The notes under the pieces were generated by a model that was not told the origin of the DNA, made no database searches, and was given only the letters and a program-made list of their open reading frames with translations. Below, piece after piece: positions 59,151-64,000 of a stretch of 64,000 nt of DNA (the stretch's first letter is position 1; each line of letters opens with the position of its first letter). The position numbers were made by a program, and so were the translations under genes. Origin of the DNA: Hybos culiciformis (taxonomy: Eukaryota > Arthropoda > Insecta > Diptera > Hybotidae); the NCBI GenBank assembly GCA_964007475.1, contig OZ023273.1, positions 63,994,108 through 64,058,107 on the forward strand, in the 5' to 3' direction.

Positions 59151-59506
59151 TGTGTTATATGTGTGTATTTATATACACATTTGGAGGAAAAAAAAATCTT
59201 GTCATACGACTGAATAATGAAAGCATTTCGACGAAATTTTTATTAAATTTTCCAAGTTTTTTCATAAAACTCTATCTTTCAATAAGTACCTTTCATTTAA
59301 CCACTAAATTTTTATTTTTTTTGTGGGTGTGATGTCAAAGATGTGGTTTTCGGTATCAAAAAAAGTTTTTTTTTCTTATACGTCAACCATTTATACAACA
59401 TTTTGTTAAATGTTTTATATTTTATGTTGTAATATGTAGGTACATATTACAATTATATATTCTCCAAATGGTTTGGTTATGTATACAAAATGAAGAAATG
59501 AACATA
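59151..59506. other. AT-rich spacer, nothing recognised
   Basis: No supported gene. Confidence 0.55.
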
Positions 59507-59514
59507 CTAGTACG

Positions 59515-60334
59515 TAGGGATTATGATTTGATTATCGATAACGATAATTTCTCGATATTTCTCGAAATATAAATATTTTTTATTTCCGATAATTATCGAT
59601 AATTTTCGATATTTTCATGACGTAACTTAAACATCAGTTTGGGGGTCATCCAAAAAAAATGTTGCCAATAACACACTTGAATTATTGAAATGAATTTTTA
59701 TTTAAAATAATTCAAATGATTAATTTTGTCAGCTATATCAATAAAAGATGATAAAAATTGAAGCACAAGATTTTTTAAAGATAGTCAAATTTGTTTGCTT
59801 TACTTTACCTGAACTTTTCATTTTTTTATGTTTATTATCTTAAAGTAAAAAAGATAATCTTACTTAATATTTAAACGATCCACTCAAAAAATCAAATTCT
59901 TAGGAATTTTTAATTTATTTTTATTTATTTTAAATTACATACCAGAAAACAGCTTTGGAATATTTCAAGATATTTTCTAAAATTATTTAACTTTCAAAAT
60001 CATTGTTTTTAATCAAAATAAAAAAATTCTTAATTAATTATCAATAGGTACTTAAAAACTTTTTCGTATTTTTTTCTCTTTTTTTCTTTTTTTAGGGCTA
60101 CCGTGTACAATTTTGAAAACATATGTACAAAAATTTTTATACACAAGAATTAAATTTTATGCTGCAATTTTAGAAAAATTGAAGCATTAAAATAATATGT
60201 ACAAAAAAGTTCTATTTCGTTACGGGTTGGTACATAATTTGAAAAAGTATCGAGAAATATCGATAATTATCGAATATTTTACAATAAATTCTCGTCAACG
60301 AGAATTTATCAAAACCGAGAAATCATAATCCCTA
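59515..60334. mobile_element. hAT-type element, 820 bp
   Basis: Ends are TAGGGATTATGATTT on both sides, flanked exactly by CTAGTACG (59507-59514, 60335-60342). ATCGATAATT and TCTCG motifs repeat in both orientations inside each end. No transposase frame is recognised in the A/T-rich middle. Confidence 0.85.
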
Positions 60335-60342
60335 CTAGTACG

Positions 60343-61734
60343 CGTCCATTTCTTCTGATAACATTTGAAACAACTTTTAGTATCCAATATTTTATCTCAC
60401 ACTTTTAGCTCATTTTACGTTCCATCATTTACTAAACTAATTTAGATTAATTTAAATTAGAATAATTTAAACTAGACTATTGTAAACTGGTTCACTTTAA
60501 AACAGAAAAAAAAATGATCAAGCTATTATCAAATATATCATATATTTTATAACATTTCACTTATTTACCTTGGCCTGACAAAATACTTAATAAAATTATT
60601 TAATTTCAAACATATTTCTTTTTTTGAACAAATATCATCATTACTGAACTTTTACCGGTATTCATATGTATAATTAATATTTTATCATACAAATATATAC
60701 ATAAATTTGAAAATATTAATTGATATTTTTGATGACAATAATAAATATATTAACCCATTGCTACCTCATGTTTGTGCAATAAAAATAATGTATACATATT
60801 ATTCGGCGTATTATTATTTTTTAATTTGATATTTCCAATAAGCAATTAATATTTAACTTCATGCTTAAATGAACATTAGGCATCGTATCAATTAGAAGCA
60901 TGTAGAAACTAAAAATGTTAATCTTCTTATTAAATAATTTGATTAAAATCATACTAAAAAAAATAATTTAGATTAAATTTCAACATGATCAAGATTTTTT
61001 GATGTATATAATGCTAGAGATATGGTCCACGTAATTCACGCGCATATATACATATGTATAGCAAAAAATGCTGTGTAATATACAAATTATTATAACTATG
61101 CAAATAATTGTAACAATAAAAGCGTGGTATAATTAAGATTCAATTTATTTTCAAACTAAAATTTTTTATAATGAGATTTTATCAATTTTTTTAAATTTAA
61201 ATTAATTAAAATTGATCAAAAAGAAGTGTGTCTTGGAGTGTGTTGTTATTAGTATTTCTCTAGTTTGTTTATTCTAAAAAAAAATACTTTCTTTAAACGT
61301 TATTTTGATGATTCTTTATTGCAAAAATGGTGACGTAATTTAATTTTTCAAACAATATTATGTGTGTCGATTCAAAATAAAATGTGTATAATTATATGAA
61401 TAATTATATATTCAAGAACTTGATATAACTAGTTTAATATTAGAATTCAATTACATAATGTATTATTTAAATTTTTGTAAATTTCAATTGGTGTTGCTGT
61501 AGTCAAAATACAAAATTTTAATTTGATTTTATTCCCCGAAAAGGTATATCATATACTACTCCTTACAAAATACTTAGATGCGACTTGACTTAAATAATTT
61601 TTCAACTAAATTTTATTAAAAATTAAATCATAGTGAAATATTATAAATTATCATTGCAACATAGAAATTTTAATAAAAAAAAAGCAAACAATCGTTTCAC
61701 ATGAAATGAGAACATGTTATACTCGAAAAATATC
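60343..61734. other. AT-rich spacer, nothing recognised
   Basis: No supported gene or repeat. Confidence 0.55.
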
Positions 61735-61737
61735 TTA

Positions 61738-63152
61738 TAGTACGTTCCATAAGTCCGGGTACCCTCCACGCAAGATTTCCCTTTTCTGCAAAGTCCAACG
61801 AATACCTTCTGCAAAGGGTATTGCACCATTTTAATTTTCAAATCATATACCTTAACAAATTTTATATGCGCATCGTTAAAAAATTTGACATTTGTTCTTT
61901 TCAGTTTATGAAGATTAATTTGTACAATTATTAATAATTTGCTTATATTTTGTTTAAAACAAATACAAATTTAATGAAATTGCTAAAATTCTGTTATATT
62001 TTTTAATGTTTTTAAGCTAAACACATAAAAACTATTAAAAATTTAAAATGCATGAACAAAAATTGAGTGAACGTGTTAGTTTTTATTGTACACATATTGT
62101 AGGCTGAATGTCGCTTGCAAGTTCTTTAATAGGGCGAACAAGAACGTACAATTTATTTTTAAATATGTTGTCTCACTTCAACATGTATTTTTACTCCCTA
62201 TTCACTACACTAGTGATTCACCGATAAAAAAGTATTTCTATTTTGGAAATTTGTGTCATGCATTTGGTGAACAAATATTAAAAGTGTACGCAAATAATTA
62301 CAAGCAGGTGATGTCTTATTAACATTATGGAAATTTATGTTGCAGTTCTCCCTTTACAAAGTTTGTTAATTTATTTTTCATAATTGTGGCTTTTGGGATA
62401 CCTACGGCGGCGCATCAGATAATGGATCCTTGTAGAACTCGATGGAATATGACGAAAAGATAAAATAAAAATTTTCGATGTCGCGCTCAGTTTTCGAGAT
62501 ATCACAATTTAAAACTGGTTCTTATGAATTTGTATTTAAATTAATAAAATGTTTGATATCTCGAAAACTAGCGAGATATCGCAAATTTTTCTTTAATCTT
62601 TTCGTCTTATTTCGTCGATTTCTACAATAATCTATTATCAGATTCTCCGCCGTAGACTTGCCCATAATTTTTTCCAATATTTTGTTGTTAATTTACAAAT
62701 ATTACACAAGTGCAAAAAAAAACAACAAAATACATGAGAAGTTTTCGGCATTATGCAATATCATAAAGGAAGTGAGAATAGCTATAGTAAAATGTAAACT
62801 GAAAATCAAAGTGTAAAAAAAACCCTGTATAAAATTTATTGTCAGTATATGGTTCAATATTTTTTTATTTATAATTTTTTTTCTAATAATATACCCATTT
62901 TGTCATTATTTGTTATTGTCCTAGAAAAAAATGCACTAAAAAGTACGCCCAGAACTGAGGTTGTATGGGAAATTTTAAAATTTCCCTTTGCAGAAGTTTT
63001 GTGGTAGGGTAGCATTTTGGAACGAATTTTTTGGAGAAATTGTCTCAATCATCGGACTTAGCTGTCAGATTTTGTCGTTCGAAAAGTAAATTTGTCACAG
63101 GACTGGGGTATTGTCCTGTGTGGAGGGTACCCGAGACTTATGGAACGTACTA
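61738..63152. mobile_element. 1.4-kb TIR element, TTA target
   Basis: Ends are TAGTACGTTCCATAAGTC on both sides, and GGGTACCCTCCAC follows at slightly different spacing. TTA flanks both ends, as for PIF/Harbinger elements, though a TA target of Tc1/mariner type is also possible. A separate foldback is nested inside. I could not recognise transposase in either strand. Confidence 0.7.
62400..62660. mobile_element. foldback nested in the 1.4-kb element
   Basis: Arms of about 105 bases: CCTACGGCGGCGCATCAGAT pairs with ATCAGATTCTCCGCCGTAGA at the far side, continuing through GACGAAAAGAT and TTTTCGAGATATCA. The loop is about 50 bases of A/T. Arms differ at roughly a fifth of positions. Confidence 0.7.
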
Positions 63153-63155
63153 TTA

Positions 63156-64000
63156 GTCGACTATTCCAAAAGTTTAATTTAATTCAGGAGATCATTGAGC
63201 AAACTTTAATTGATCAATTAAGAAAAAAATTTTAAATTGTTACGGATTTTATTAATTTTTTTTTAATTTTTAATTTTTATAATGTGTAAACACACTATTG
63301 CATGTTTAACAAATAAAAATTAAAAACAACATTATTATATTAATTTTGCTGTTTATGAATAAATTTCATAATATTTTGTTTCAAAAATCAAAAAACAATT
63401 TTTTAAGATAAAAATTGAATTTTTTTCGTTGAAAACGTTCTTATATAAAGATTAACATTGTATTTTTTTTTCTCGTTTTTAATAATTTTAATTTTAATAA
63501 AATAAATTAATTTTCAAGTTCCAAAAACCTTATCTAACTAGTATATACGTTTTACATTCGATTTTAATTAAAGTATATTCGCAGTGAAATAATAAAGATT
63601 TATTTAAAATTTACAATTTCCTACCTATAGTTTCTGCGATAAATTTGTTTTGTTGATATTTTAATTGAAACACTCTGTATTAATTCTTATCTCATTAGGT
63701 AAATAATAATATTTAAATTAGTCAGAAATTTAAATAAAAATTTCTGGGAATCAGCAAATAAAAAATCCCTTAAACATAATTTACTTTGAGCACAGACTTA
63801 ATATATAACAAACAGATTAAGAAAGAGAATATTTTTTGAATTAATGTAGATTGGCTCCATTTTCATAGTAATTGTTTGTATACTCAAAACGTTTTCGTCT
63901 TATTTTGAAAAAATTAAATACGAAATGACGTTAAGATAAAGTTTAAGAGTATGGAGCTGTTGTTTTTTATGTTTTAATGAAAAACGAATGTGCTTTAAAA
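63156..64000. other. AT-rich spacer to window end, nothing recognised
   Basis: No supported gene or repeat. Confidence 0.55.

Overview
The window reads as insect nuclear DNA. It is very AT-rich, poor in genes and full of transposon remains. The supports are two intronless SLC13 genes of the INDY type, an errantivirus (insect endogenous retrovirus), many short hAT-type elements, Tc1 remains, and a good match to an insect Inr-DPE core promoter. Nothing fixes the order; Diptera is only a guess. No bacterial features, rRNA, tRNA or CRISPR were found.

Layout. Positions 1 to about 6280 hold the 5' two thirds of a gypsy/17.6-like errantivirus on the minus strand: probable 5' LTR, primer binding site, long AT-rich leader with a perfect 136-bp duplication, intact gag, intact pol reached through a -1 frameshift overlap with two slippery heptamers, and the start of env cut by the window edge. 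From about 6.3 to 51 kb I recognise no host exon. That stretch is AT-rich spacer with mobile-element remains. These include a Harbinger-like element, satellite and minisatellite blocks near 12 kb, a Tc1 transposase remnant near 17.7 kb, a possible piggyBac-like MITE, diverged interspersed repeats, and hAT elements whose 8-bp target duplications can be read directly. Two families of palindromic foldback elements (16.3 and 31.1 kb) carry arrays of one short motif in both orientations.

From 51.2 to 58.6 kb lie the only two convincing host genes: tandem, same-strand paralogues of the sodium-coupled dicarboxylate/citrate transporter INDY (SLC13). The first (51775-53670) has a candidate Inr-DPE promoter. 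The second (56822-58513) has a shorter cytoplasmic loop and a C-terminus shortened by a frame change that can still be traced in its 3' flank. The duplication included 3' flanking DNA, and a hAT element later inserted between the genes. The last 5 kb carry another hAT element and a 1.4-kb TIR element enclosing a smaller foldback.

The two transporters presumably act as plasma-membrane carboxylate importers. The errantivirus is structurally complete as far as visible. I found no convincing new defence, metabolic or regulatory system. The most unusual items are the palindromic-array elements, the doubled frameshift site and the drifting tail of the second transporter.
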